DNA of 64,000 bases from Brassica napus (taxonomy: Eukaryota > Streptophyta > Magnoliopsida > Brassicales > Brassicaceae), in contig NW_026016779.1 of assembly GCF_020379485.1 (NCBI RefSeq), forward strand, positions 1-64,000, written 5' to 3'. Positions 1-12,520 of the stretch are shown here, in pieces; the first letter of the stretch is position 1, and each line of letters opens with the position of its first letter. The position numbers and the translations under genes are program-made. The notes below the pieces were generated by a model. That model made no database searches. It saw only the letters and a list, made by a program, of their open reading frames with translations, and was not told where the DNA came from.

Positions 1-3000
1 TACCTTGTTTGTATTTGATCACATAAGGGAAGGTTTTCAATGAATTCTACCCATCTGGCGTGTCTCTTGCTGAGCTTCTTTGTCCTTTGAGGTACTTGAG
101 AGATTCATGGTCTGTGTGAATTGCAAACTCCTTTGGCCAGAGATATGCTGCCAAGTCTTCCTGTAGAGCTCTCACCAAGGCATAAGTTCTTTGTCATAAG
201 TGGCATAGTTGAGAGTAGCTCCACTGAGTTTCTCACTGAAATAAGCAATAGGTCTTTTATCCTGCATCAACACAGCACCAATTCACAATTCCTGAGGCAT
301 CACATTCTATTTCAAATGTTTTAGAAAAATCAGGAAGTATGAGAAGAGGAGATTGAGTAAGCTTCTCTTTAAGGAGTTGGAATGCGGCTTCTTGAACTTC
401 TCCCCACTTGAATCCTACATCCTTCTTTATTATCTCAGTCAGGGGAGCTGCAAGAGTGCTGAAAACCTTCACAAAGCGCCTATAGAAACCTGCCAGTCCA
501 TGGAAACTCCTTACTTCTCCTACTGTAGTTGACTCGGCCACTCTTGTATTGCTTTGATCTTCTCCTGATCCACCTTTACACCATCTGCACTTACAACAAA
601 CCTAGAAAACCCAGTTACTGTGCAAAAAGTGCACTTCTTCAGATTGGCATAAGTTTTTCTTTCTCAAAATATCCAAAACAGCCCTAAGATGTTCTATATG
701 ATCTTCTAAGCATTGCTGTAAACTAATATATCATCAAAGTACACAACACAAAGATGCCTATGACAGACCTCAGAATATGATCCATCAGTCTCATGAATGT
801 ACTAGGAGCATTGGTTACTCCAAATGGGCATAACTAACCACTCATACAAGCCATGTTTAGTTTTTAAAAGCAGTTTTCCACTCATCTCCTTCTTTCATCC
901 ATAATCTGATGATATCCACTTTTCAAATCTATCTTAAAAGAAGAAGAACCATGTAACTCATCAAGCATATCATCTAATCTAGGAATAGGGTGCGATACTT
1001 CAACTGTTATGTTGTTGATTGCTCGACAATCAACTCACATGCGCCAGCTCCCATCTTTCTTAGGCACAAGGAGCAACCGGAACTGCACAAGGACTTAAAC
1101 TCTCTCGGATATGACCCTTCTCCATCAGCTCCTCTACTTGTCTTTGCAATTCTTGAGTCTACACTGGATTAGTTCTGTATGCAAGGTCTGTTTGGTAGTG
1201 TTGAACCAGGTACAAAGTCGATTTGGTGCTCAATCCCACGAACTGGAGGCAATCCAATGGGCTATCTTCTGGAAACACATCTGCATATTCCTGTAAAAGA
1301 GAGACTAGTTCACTCGGATGATCCGGTGTGTGATCATAACTGTTAGTAAGTCTCCTTAACATAGCAAGATAATAGAATTTTGAGAGTAAAGAATTCTTTT
1401 GATATCTCCCTGTTTGGCATAGAGGCTGTGATGCTCTGTTCTGATCAGGTTTGAGGTCTATCTCTTTCTCTTCTTTTCTGAAGCTGGAGTTGATCTTCAT
1501 GAACCTCTTTAGGAGATAAGGCACCAGTCAGTCTTCTTTCCATTGAATTCAAATGAGTGCTTGTTGGTGAAGCCATCATGATTCACACGTCTATCATACG
1601 CCAGGGTCTTCCAAGGAGTATATGACTGGCTTCCATTGGCAAACACATCACACAAGACTCATCTTCATATCTACCAATGGCTATAGGAACCAGCACTTGA
1701 GTAGAAACTCTCATCTCGCCCTCCTCATAAGCACTGCAATCTGTATGGTCTTGGGGTTTTCTGAATTTCAAACCCAATTTCTTCACCATTGTCTCACACT
1801 ACATTGACACAAACTTCCTCCATCAATAATGGAGACTGCACACCTTTCCCTGAACCATACACCTTGTGTAAACACGATTCTCACGCTGCTCAAGCTCTCC
1901 ATGCTTAGTTTGCAAGTTCAAGAGCCTTCTTGTCACCAACAACCTTCCTTTCACTTGGTTCTACTTCACTTTCTTCTCCAGACTCCTCATGATCAGAACC
2001 CCGACTTCTCTTCTTCTGATTCATACTCTCCATTCTCAAGAAGAATCATAACCTTTTGTGGTGCACTCATTAGCAATAATGCCCACGCCCCTTGGCATTT
2101 GAAACACTTAACATCTCTGGTTCTGGAACTAGTAGCTTCAGCTTTGCCTTTGTCTTTGCTGATTTGCTGCTTGGCTTAGTCTCTTCGTTCTGCTGAGGCT
2201 TGCTATCCTTCAGATAGGATGTTTCTCTTCCTTAGAGTGGTGGAAACCTAGAAGATCCATAGCTTGCGTGGTTACCCTTCCTCTTGAGCTGCTGCTCCAC
2301 TAGAATAGCTTTGTGCAACATCTCTTCTATCTCCACATAGTGTTGCATCTCCACACTGTCTTGTATCTCACGGTTAAGCCCCCTCCAAGGACCTGGCCAT
2401 AGTAGTTTCTCTATCTTCCCAATACCAGCCCTCAACATCAGCATCTCTCCATGTCTTGATAGTACTCTTCCACAGTCTTAGATCCTTGGGTAAGTCTTCT
2501 AAGCTTCTGATGGAGATCTCGGTGGTAATGGCTTGGCACAAACCTCTTGCGCATAGAGACTTCATCTCATGCCATGAGTCAACTGGATACTCCTGGTTAA
2601 GTCTTCTAGTAGTCACCAACTGATCCCACCAACAAAGCATAGTCATAGAACTCAGTGGCAATCTGAATTCTTGGGCATTGGAGTATGTTGCACATTGAAG
2701 ACAAGCTCTATCTTCTTCTCCCCCAATCTAAGTAAGCATCCGGATCAACTTTCCCATGAAAGGGGGGAATTTAAGCTTTAAACCAGCAAGCTCATCCCTG
2801 TGAAGTCTTCTTCCATCATGCACGCCTATGCCTCCTCCTACTGTCCCTAGAGGAAGAGCTACTGCTCTACACGAGATCGGTTGCGGTCATAGTAGTTGTC
2901 AGTCTCTTGTGAACCAGCATGCTCCTGTTGTGTTGAGTCCGTCTGTTTCCTCCTGGATTCATTACTGTGACCCTGACCAGTAGCTTGTCTGATCTCTTCT

Positions 3001-3136
3001 CTGATCTCTTTCAGACTTTCTTTCATCATCTCATCATGTTGGTAAGCATAGTCTGATTGAGTTGATTAGTCATGGCTTCCATCAACAACTTGTTCTTCCT
3101 CATTAGTTCTGCTTCTTCATCAGTTGCATTACCCAT
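1..3136 (-). pseudogene. Ty3/gypsy gag-pol, decayed and cut by the window edge
   Basis: Read on the minus strand from an ATG at 3136 (MGNATDEEAELMRK), this is a gypsy gag followed by protease and reverse transcriptase. Seen: gag-type helices at 2232-2661; a CCHC zinc knuckle (KCFKCQG...H...C) at about 2053-2103, broken by one-base insertions; an aspartic protease tail (ILLGRPW) at 1583-1620; the RT N-terminal stretch [11 protein letters not shown] near 1260-1300; MPFGVTNAPSTF near 790-830; the RT catalytic motif VYFDDILV near 725-755; and the post-RT region with [11 protein letters not shown] and an RNase H start at 257-541. Reading frame is lost many times, so no functional polyprotein remains. 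Motif order is that of Ty3/gypsy, probably a chromovirus-type lineage. The integrase would lie beyond position 1. Confidence 0.85.
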
Positions 3137-3551
3137 TGGTACCTGAAACCAAAAGATAACACTCAACCAGTAAGGAGTTCGAAATCAAAATCAAATAAGG
3201 AAAACAAACAAGAGATGAAACAGATTCCCACAGATCTAGAATAAAAATTTCTCAGATTTTCGACAAACAAGAACGGATCTATCAGGTTACACAAGTTAAT
3301 CAACAGATCGGATGATAAACTGATAGAAACAATAGATCTAACTCAACAACACCAAAAGATGAACAGATTCAGTACAGATCTAGAATAAAAATTCTCAGAT
3401 TTATCACTTTCAAAGCTCAGAACAACAGATCTATCAATATTGAACTCAGAGTGAAACAGATCGACAGAATAAGACAACAAACCCGATCTAGCAATGGTTA
3501 TGAAAACAAATGAATAGATCTAGTGAAATCTTAAAGAAAACGAGAACTTCC
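3137..3551 (-). other. Gypsy 5' leader between primer-binding site and gag
   Basis: This non-coding AT-rich stretch separates the gag ATG from the primer-binding-site-like sequence. It contains many AGATCT(A) words and two copies of a longer unit (CAGATCTAGAATAAAAAT) near 3233 and 3377. No open frame of note. This is a typical position for the packaging leader of a gypsy element, which is inference. Confidence 0.5.
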
Positions 3552-3573
3552 CTAGCCAGAGTTGCTCTGACCA
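3552..3573 (-). other. Degenerate tRNA-Met-type primer-binding site
   Basis: On the minus strand this reads TGGTCAGAGCAACTCTGGC, resembling the usual plant TGGTATCAGAGC primer-binding site with AT missing. It sits between the LTR-like region and the gag leader, where a primer-binding site belongs. Confidence 0.45.
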
Positions 3574-4195
3574 CATAATACACTCCTAGGATGCTTCTCT
3601 GGTTGGAATGGGATAGATCCTTGCAAATAGAGAATCAACAGACTCAATCTACTTCAGGGTGTGTGATTGAATGGTGACACAAGAGATGTGAGAGGTCTCC
3701 TTGATACTCCTAAGTGAATCCCTTGGATATGACACACCCAAGACAATCACTCTTTGTGGTTTTGTTAGATATGACACACTAACAAAACTCAAGAACACTC
3801 AGATCTACAAGACAAGCTTGCAGCCGACTAGAGAGAACAAGAGTTTAGAAATAAAGGGTTGGATAACTCTATTAGGGTTTTCAGACACATATTTATAGAG
3901 AAAGCAAGGAACAGGCTCCTTGGTCTCTAAATGGGCCTTAAAAATAAACCTTATAAAACCCCATATAAAAACCTTATAAGGGCTTTCAAGTCTGGCAGCT
4001 TAATTCTCAAGTCTGGCAGCTTAATTCTCAAGTCTAGCAAAGAATAATAATTAAAATAAAGTCTTGAACTGAGATCATCAAATGAGTGATAGGAAAGCAA
4101 CATATGGCCTCATTAAAAACCTATCTTTGGAAAACCAGTGGGACAAAACCAAAGATAGGGAAAAAGAGCACACATATGTTACTTGCTCATTTGAT
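3574..4195 (-). repeat. Gypsy LTR plus adjoining 3' untranslated hairpin
   Basis: The part nearest the primer-binding site (about 3590-3790) aligns by eye with the reverse complement of 63830-64000 at the far end of the window, so it is the same LTR family. The other end (4108-4175) holds the conserved hairpin with loop TTTTGTCCCACTGG, flanked by arms CCTATCTTTGG and CCAAAGATAGG. The exact LTR start inside this interval is not clear. The sequence includes TATAAAA-like words near 3961-3970. Confidence 0.6.
3987..4037. repeat. Short tandem repeat, 21-bp unit, about 2.5 copies
   Basis: CAAGTCTGGCAGCTTAATTCT is repeated at 3987 and 4008, with a partial third copy at 4029. It lies inside the gypsy LTR region and looks like local slippage. 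Confidence 0.85.
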
Positions 4196-4197
4196 GT

Positions 4198-4433
4198 CTA
4201 TCTTGGAAGTGAGATGGCTTGAATTGTGGTAAGTGTGTCTTGGTTGATCAAGCTTCTTCCAAGACTCTCTTCTTGCTTCAGTGATGTCTTAAGTAATCCT
4301 CCAATGGCTTCTTTGAGTTGCTTGCTTCTGGCTCGAGTCATAGGACCTTCAGATATGGCTAGAGCTCCTCCATTAGTTGGATCTTCCATGCTCCCATTAT
4401 CTTCTTTGTTTGACTGGTCCATGATCATATCAT
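4198..4433 (-). pseudogene. Gypsy pol C-terminal fragment
   Basis: A minus-strand frame ends at 4198 and encodes a hydrophilic tail with the motif GPMTRARSKQLKEAIGGLL. Tails of the form GPMTRAR..KL are common at the C-terminus of plant gypsy pol. The plus-strand copy at 63130-63406 has the same motif and similar flanks. It is truncated at 4433, where CentBr begins with only the letters TGG shared. It lies upstream, in the minus sense, of the same LTR that precedes gag at 3136. Confidence 0.7.
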
Positions 4434-7400
4434 GGAGAATCACCAGGAAGTTGAATAAATCTCATAGGAGTTCGGATGAAGAAGTTATCCCACTTTCAAA
4501 TCAGGTGGTTCCAGTTTCCCAGTTTGGGAATAGCACAGCTTCATCGTTGTTCCAATCAAACCAGGATGAATCACTTTGTGAGAAGCTTGATTTGGATACA
4601 TAAAGTGGTGGAGAATCACCAGGAAGTTAAATAAATCTCATAGGAGTTGGATGAAGAAGTTATCCCAATTTCAAATCAGGTGATTCCAGTTTCCCAGTTT
4701 TGGGAATAGCACAGCTTCTTCGTCGTTCCAATCAAACCAGGATGAATCACTTTGTGAGAAGCTTGATTGAATACATAAAGTGGTGGAGAATCACCAGGAA
4801 GTTGAATAAATCTCATAGGAGTTGGCGTGAAGAAATTATCCCAATTTCAAATCAGGTGATTCCAGTTCCCAGTTTGGGAATAGCACAGCTTCATCGTCGT
4901 TCCAATAAAACCAGGATGAATCACTTTGTGAGAAGCTTGATTTGAATACATAAAGTGGTGGAGAATCACCAGGAAGTTGAATAAATCTCATAGGAGTTGG
5001 CGTGAAGAAATTATCCCACTTTCAAATCAGGTGATTCCAGTTTCCCAGTTTGGGATAGCACAGCTTCATCGTCGTTCCCATCAAACCAGGATGATTCACT
5101 TTATGAGAAGCTTTATTTAGATACATAAATTTTGTGGAGAATCACCAGGAAGTTTAATAAATCTCATAGGAGTTGGCGAAAACAAGTTATCCCACTTTCA
5201 AATCAGGTGATTCCAGATTCCCAGTTTGGGAATAGCACACTTCTTCTTCTTCGTCATTCCAATCAACCAGGATGAATCTCTTTGTAAGAAGCTTGATTTG
5301 GATACATAAAGTGGTGGAGAATCACAAGGAAGTTGAATAAATCTCATAGGAGTTAGGATGAAGAATTATCCCACTTTCAATCAGGTGATTCCAGTTTCCC
5401 AGTTTGGGAATAGCACAGCTTCATCGTTGTTCCAATCAACCAGGATACATCCTTTGTGAGAAGCTTGATTTGGATACATAAAGTGGTGGAGAATCACCAG
5501 GAAGTTAATAAATCTCATAGGAGTTGGGGATGAAGAAGTTATCCCACTTTCAAATCAGGTGATTCCTGTTTCCAGTTTGGGAATAGCTAGCTTCACATCG
5601 TCGTTCCCATCAAACCAGGATGATTCACTTTGTGAGAAGCTTGATTTAGATACATAAAGTTGTGGAGAATCACCAGGAAGTTGAATCTATCTCATAGGAG
5701 TTGGCGAAAAGAATTATCCCACTTTCAATCAGGTGATTCCAGTTTCCCTGTTTGGGAATAGGACAGCTTCTCTGTCGTTCCAATCAAACCAGGATGAATC
5801 ACTTTGTGAGAAGCTTGATTTGGATACATAAAGTGGTGGAGATCACCAGGAAGTTGAATAAATCTCATAGGAGTTGGGATGAAGAAGTTATCCCACTTTC
5901 AAATCAGGTGATTCCAGTTTCCCAGTTTGGGAATAGCACAGCTTCATCGTCGTTCCCATCAACCAGGATGATTCACTTTGGAGAAGCTTGATTTAGATAC
6001 ATAAGTTGTGGAGAATCACCAGGAAGTTGAATAAATCTCATAGGAGTTGGCGAAAAGAAGTTATCCCACTTTCAAATCAGGTGATTCCAGTTTCCCAGTT
6101 TGGGAATAGCACAGCTTCTTCGTCATTCCAATCAAACCAGATGAATCTCTTGTAAGAAGCTTGATTTGGATACATAAAGTGGGGAGAATCACCAGGAAGT
6201 TAAATAAATCTCATAGGAGTTGGGATGAAGAAGTTATCCCAATTTCAAATCAGGTGATTCCAGTTTCCCAGTTTTGGAATAGCACAGCTTCTTCGTCGTT
6301 CCAATCAAACCAGGATGAATCACTTTGTGAGAAGCTTGATTTGAATACATAAAGTGGTGGAGAATCACACCAGGAAGTTTGAATAAATCTCATAGGAGTT
6401 GGCCGTGAAGAAATTATCCCACTTTCAAATCAGGTGATTCCAGTTTCCCAGTTTGGGAATAGCACAGCTTCATCGTCGTTCCAATCAACCAGGATGAATC
6501 ACTTTGTGAGAAGCTTGATTTGAATACATAAAGTGGTGGAGAATCACCAGGAAGTTGAATAAATCTCATAGGAGTTGGCGTGAAGAAATTATCCCACTTT
6601 CAATCAGGTGATTCCAGTTTCCTAGTGTGGGAATAGCACAGCTTCATCGTCGTTCCCATCAACCAGGATGATTCACTTTGTGAGAAGCTTGATATAGATA
6701 CATAAAGTTGTGGAGAATCACCAGAAGTTGAATAAATCTCATAGGAGTTGGCGAAAGAAGTTATCCCCACTTTCAAATCAGGTGATTCCAGATTCCCAGT
6801 TTGGAATAGCACAGCTTCTTCGTCATTCCAATCAAACCAGGATGAATCTCTTTGTAAGAAGCTTGATTTGAATACATAAAGTGGTGGAGAATCACCAGGA
6901 AGTTGAATAAATCTCTAGGAGTTCGGATGAAGAAGTTATCCCACTTTCAAATCAGGTGATTCCAGTTTCCCAGTTTGGGAATAGCACAGATTCATCGTTG
7001 TTCCAATCAAACAGGATAAATCACTTTGTGAGAAGCTTGATTTGTACATAAAGTGGTGGAGAATCACCAGGAAGTTAAATAAATCTCATAGGAGTTGGGA
7101 TGAAGAAGTTATCCCACTTTCAATCAGGTGATTCCTGTTTCCCCAGTTGTGGAATAGCATAGCTTCATCGTCGTTCCCATCAAACCAGGATGATTCACTT
7201 TGTGAGAAGCTTGATTTAGATACATAAGTTGTGGGAGAATCACCAGGAAGTTGAATATATCTCATAGGAGTTGGCGAAAAGAAGTTATCCCACTTTCAAA
7301 TCAGGTGATTCCAGTTTCCCAGTTTGGGAATAGGACAGCTTCTCTGTCGTTCCATCAATCAAACCAGGATGAATCACTTTGTGAGAAGCTTGATTTGGAT

Positions 7401-10400
7401 ACATAAAGTGGTGGAGAATCACCAGGAAGTTGAATAAATCTCATTGGAGTTGGCATGAAGAAGTTATCCCACTTTCAAATCAGGTGATTCCAGTTTCCCA
7501 GTTTGGGAATAGCACAGCTTCATCGTCGTTCCAGTCAAACCAGGATGAATCACTTTGGGAGAAGCTTGATTTGGATACATAAAGTGGTGGAGAATGACCA
7601 GGATTTGAATAAATCTCATAGGAGTTCGGATGAAGAAGTTATCCACTTTCAAATCAGGTGATTCCAGTTTCCCAGTTTGGGAATAGCACAGCTTCATCGT
7701 TGTTCCAATCAAACCAGGATGAATCACTTTGTGAGAAGCTTGATTTGGATACATAAAGTGGTGGATAATCACCAGGAAGTTAAATAAATCTCATAGGAGT
7801 TGGGATGAAGAAGTTATCCCACTTTCAAATCAGGTGATTCCAGTTTCCCAGTTTGGGAATAGCACAGCTTCATCGTTGTTCCAATCAAACCAGGATAAAT
7901 CACTTTGTGAGAAGCTTGATTTAGATACATAAAGTTGTGGAGAATCACCAGGAAGTTGAATATATCTCATAGGAGTTGGTGAAAAGAAGTTATCCCACTT
8001 TCAAATCAGGTGATTCCAGTTTCCCAGTTTGGGAATAGGACAGCTTCTCTCTTCGTTCCAATCAAACCAGGATGAATCACTTTGTGAGAAGCTTGATTTG
8101 GAGACATAAAGTGGTGGAGAATCACCAGGAAGTTGAATAAATCTCATTGAGTTGGCATGAAGAAGTTATCCCACTTTCAAATCAGGTGATTCCAGTTTCC
8201 CAGTTTGGGAATAGCATGCTTCATCGTCGTTCCAGTCAAACCAGGATGAATCACTTTGGGAGAGCTTGATTTGGATACCTAAAGTGGTGGAGAATGACCA
8301 GGAAGTTGAATAAATCTCATAGGAGTTGGCATGAAGAAATTATCCCACTTTCAAATCAGGTGATTCCAGTTTCCCAGTTTGGGAATAGGACAGCTTCTCT
8401 GTCGTTCCAATCAAACCAGGATGAATCACTTTGTGAGAAGCTTGATTTGGATACATAAAGTGGTGGAGAATCACCAGGAAGTTGAATAAATCTCATTGGA
8501 GTTGGCATGAAGAAGTTATCCCACTTTCAAATCAGGTGATTCCTTTTCCCAGTTGGGAATAGCACAGCTTCATCGTCGTTTCCAGTCAAACCAGGATGAA
8601 TCACTTTGGGAGAAGCTTGATTTGGATACATAAAGTGGTGGAGAATGACCAGGAAGTTGAATAAATCTCATAGGAGTTCGGATGAAGAAGTTATCCCACT
8701 TTCAAATCAGGTGATTCCAGTTTCCCAGTTTGGGAATAGCACAGCTTCATCATCGTTGTTCCAATCAAACCAGGATGAATCACTTGTGAGAAGCTTGATT
8801 TGGATACATAAAGTGGTGGATAATCACCAGGAAGTTGAATAAATCTCATAGGAGTTGGATGAAGAAGTTATCCCACTTTTAAATCAGGTGATTCCAGTTT
8901 CCCAATTTGGGAATAGCACAGCTTCATCGTTGTTCCAATCAAACCAGGATAAATCACTTTGTGAGAAGCTTGATTTAGATACATAAAGTTGTGGAGAATC
9001 ACCAGGAAGTTGAATATATCTCATAGGAGTTGGTGAAAAGAAGTTATCCCACTTTCAAATCAGGTGATTCCAGTTTCCCAGTTTGGGAATAGGACAGCTT
9101 CTCGTCGTTCCAATCAAACCAGGATGAATCACTTTGTGAGAAGCTTGATTTGATACATAAGTGGTGGAGAATCACCAGGAAGTTGAATAAATCTCATTGG
9201 AGTTGGCATGAAGAAGTTATCCCACTTTCAAATCAGGTGATTCCAGTTTCCCAGTTTGGGAATAGCACAGCTTCATCGTCGTTCCAATCAAACCAGGATG
9301 AATCACTTTGGGAGAAGCTTGATTTGGATACATAAAGTGGTGGAGAATCACCAGGAAGTTGAATAAATCTCATAGGAGTTGGCGAAAAGAAGTTATCCCA
9401 CTTTCAAATCAGGTGATTCCAGTTTCCCAGTTTGGGAATAGCACAGCTTCTTCGTCGTTCCAATCAAACCAGGATGAATCTCTTTGTAAGAAGCTTGATT
9501 TGGATACATAAAGTGGTGGAGAATCACCAGGAAGTTAAATCAATCTCATAGGAGTTGGGATGAAGAAGTTATCCCACTTTCAAATCAGGTGATTCCAGTT
9601 TCCCAGTTTTGGAATAGCACAGCTTCTTCGTCATTCCAATCAAACCAGGATGAATCTCTTTGTAAGAAGCTTGATTTGGATACATAAAGTGGTGGAGAAT
9701 CACCAGGAAGTTAAATAAATCTCATAGGAGTTGGGATGAAGAAGTTATCCTACTTTCAAATCAGGTGATTCCAGTTTCCCAGTTTGGGAATAGCACAGCT
9801 TCATCGTCGTTCAAATCAAACCAGGATGAATCACTTTGTGAGAAGCTTGATTTGGATAAATAAAGTGGTGGAGAATCACCAGGAAGTTGAATAAATCTCA
9901 TAGGAGTTGGGATGAAGAAGTTATCCCACTTTCAAATCAGGTGATTCCAGTTTCCCAGTTTGGGAATAGCACAGCTTCTTCGTCATTCCAATCAAACCAG
10001 GATGAATCTCTTTGTAAGAAGCTTGATTTGGATACATAAAGTGGTGGAGAATCACCAGGAAGTTGAATAAATCTCATAGGAGTTGGGATGAAGAAGTTAT
10101 CTCACTTTCGAATCAGGTGATTCCAGTTTCCCAGTTTGGGAATAGCACAGCTTCATCGTTGGTCCAATCAAACCAGGATGAATCACTTTGTGAGAAGCCT
10201 GATTTGGATACATAAAGTGGTGGAGAATGATCAGGAAGTTGAATAAATCTCATAGGAGTTGGGATGAAGAAGTTATCCCACTTTCAAATCAGGTGATTCC
10301 AGTTTCCCAGTTTGGGAATAGCACAGCTTCATCGTCGTTCCCATCAAACCAGGATGAATCACTTTGTGAGAAGCTTGATTTGGATACATAAAGTTGTGGA

Positions 10401-11445
10401 GAATCACCAGGAAGTTGAATAAATCTCATAGGAGTTGGCGAAAAGAAGTTATCCCACTTTCAAATCAGGTGATTCAGTTTCCCAGTTTGGGAATAGCACA
10501 GCTTCTTCGTCATTCCAATCAAACCAGGATGAATCTCTTTGTAAGAAGCTTGATTTGGATACATAAAGTGGTGGAGAATCACCAGGAAGTTAAATAAATC
10601 TCATAGGAGTTGGATGAAGAAGTTATCCCAATTTCAAATCAGGTGATTCCAGTTTCCCAGTTTAGGGAATAGCACAGCTTCTCGTCGTTCCAATCAAACC
10701 AGGATGAATCACTTTGTGAGAAGCTTGATTTGAATACATAAAGTGGTGGAGAATCACCAGGAAGTTGAATAAATCTCATAGGATTTGGCGTGAAGAAATT
10801 ATCCCACTTTCAAATCAGGTGATTCCAGTTTCCCAGTTTGGGAATAGCACAGCTTCATCGTCGTTCCAATCAAACCAGGATGAATCACTTTGTGAGAAGC
10901 TTTATTTGAATACATAAAGTGGTGGAGAATCACCAGGAAGTTGAATAAATCTCATAGGAGTTGGCGTGAAGAAATTATCCCACTTTCAAATCAGGTGATT
11001 TCAGTTTCCCAGTTTGGGAATAGCACAGCTTCATCGTCGTTCCCATCAAACCAGGATGATTCACTTTGTGAGAAGCTTGATTTAGATACATAAAGTTGTG
11101 GAGAATCACCAGGAAGTTGAATAAATCTCATAGGAGTTGGCGAAAAGAAGTTATCCCACTTTCAAATCAGGTGATTCCAGATTCCCAGTTTGGGAATAGC
11201 ACAGCTTCTTCGTCATTCCAATCAAACCAGGATGAATCTCTTTGTAAGAAGCTTGATTTGGATACATAAAGTGGTGGAGAATCACCAGGAAGTTGAATAA
11301 ATCTCATAGGAGTTCGGATGAAGAAGTTATCCCACTTTCAAATCAGGTGATTCCAGTTTCCCAGTTTGGGAATAGCACAGCTTCATCGTTGTTCCAATCA
11401 AACCAGGATAAATCACTTTGTGAGAAGCTTGATTTGGATACATAA
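4434..11445 (+). repeat. CentBr centromeric satellite, array 1 (about 40 monomers)
   Basis: These are head-to-tail monomers of about 176 bp; successive TAAAGTGGTG starts at 9861, 10037 and 10213 are 176 bp apart. Each carries a HindIII site in AGAAGCTTGATTTGGATACA and the dyad TTCCCAGTTTGGGAA. I recognise this as CentBr of Brassica. The first part (about 4434-9170) has many one-base losses or gains against the consensus. The rest is much cleaner. Short open frames inside are artefacts of the monomer length. Confidence 0.95.
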
Positions 11446-12380
11446 TGAGATTTTTATAAGGATTCACTCTAGGTGTGTATGAGAAAGTGTTTAGGAGAGT
11501 TTATATGAACAGATTTGAGACTTAGGAGTATGGGGAGAGATTTAGAGTATGAAAGAGACTAGGTAACGAGATTAAAGAGACTGAGAGACTTAGAGAATAG
11601 ATTAGACTTTCAGAGAACATGAAGGAGAAGGGTTTCCCCCCTTACTCACTTAAGTGTTTACAATCACATATACAAGGCTTTTATATGCCTTTACATTTCA
11701 CTCATAAACCCTACATCCTAAGGCTGTAAATGATGAATAAAATGAATGGACAGGATGAGAGTAGACAGGTCCTGGTCTTCTTAGTGCAAGCTGGACAGGA
11801 TAGGCGCGCCTTGACTGAATGGAGGGAGGAGATAGCTTCATTTGAATTACACGGCTAGGATGGATCCGTGAGTGACTAAGGCTGTAAAGGTAAAGCTCCT
11901 TTCCCTTTCCAGCCTGTCTCTTGACTCATCTGATCCTAAGGAATATTCCTCTCCTCCCTTAGCTTCCAACGGTCACATTTCTTCAAGCAAGCCACGCCCT
12001 AACTTTGCACTTCTCTTCTTTTGAGTTTCCCGGATGTGTGGTCGAGAGGTGTGGTCGTACGGTCGATGGTACGGATCTCCTGTCCGTACCACTCGCCCTA
12101 TTTATGCCCAATACTCTTCCTCCTTCTTCTGATGATCCACACACCTTCTCTTAGTTGCCCATGTCCGTACGAGGCCGTACACACGCCCTATCTTTGCACC
12201 TTGGACCATCTTCTCTCAAACTCTTCCAAACCCTTCTTCTGATCAGTCTAAGTCCCTCCTAGACTTATCTTCACAAGATAACTACTTCAGAACACTTCTG
12301 AAGCTTGATTGAACTCTTCTGGACATCTTCTAGAGCTTGCCCTATTATTGTACAAGCTCTATCTTCTCTTCAGTTCAACA
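11446..12380 (-). repeat. Element F 3' LTR
   Basis: 935 bp, same as 16335-17269. On the minus strand a TATA-like ATATAAAA lies near 11679-11686. The sequence contains GTAC-rich clusters (12054-12107 and 12160-12182) and copies of GTGCAAAGTTAGGGCG or GTGCAAAGATAGGGCG near 11995-12010 and 12185-12199. Confidence 0.92.
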
Positions 12381-12520
12381 CTCCCCCTCAAGCTTGACTT
12401 TAGGAGATCCTAAGCCAAGCTTGGAACTCTGAAGAGTCTCCCTCATTAAAAACCTTACAAGGAAAACCCATTGGGACAAAACCTTGCAAGGGAAAAAGAG
12501 TAGAGCTCTTCAAAGCCTAG
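12381..12520 (-). promoter_or_regulatory. Element F polypurine tract and 3' hairpins
   Basis: On the minus strand, arms CCTTGCAAGG and CCTTGTAAGG enclose the loop TTTTGTCCCAATGGGTTTT. A second hairpin (CAAGCTTGGC / GTCAAGCTTG) follows, then GAGGGGGAG abutting the LTR. The purine run would prime plus-strand DNA synthesis. The hairpins' role is unknown. Confidence 0.8.

Noticed and set aside
4434..11445. CRISPR-like regular repeats
   Set aside because: The whole 176-bp unit is repeated with no unique spacers; this is a satellite in a plant genome.
12021..12242. 73-codon frame in both F LTRs (also 16910-17131), and similar repeated small frames in the LTRs of B and C
   Set aside because: Duplicated because LTRs are duplicated; they overlap promoter-like regions and show no protein features.
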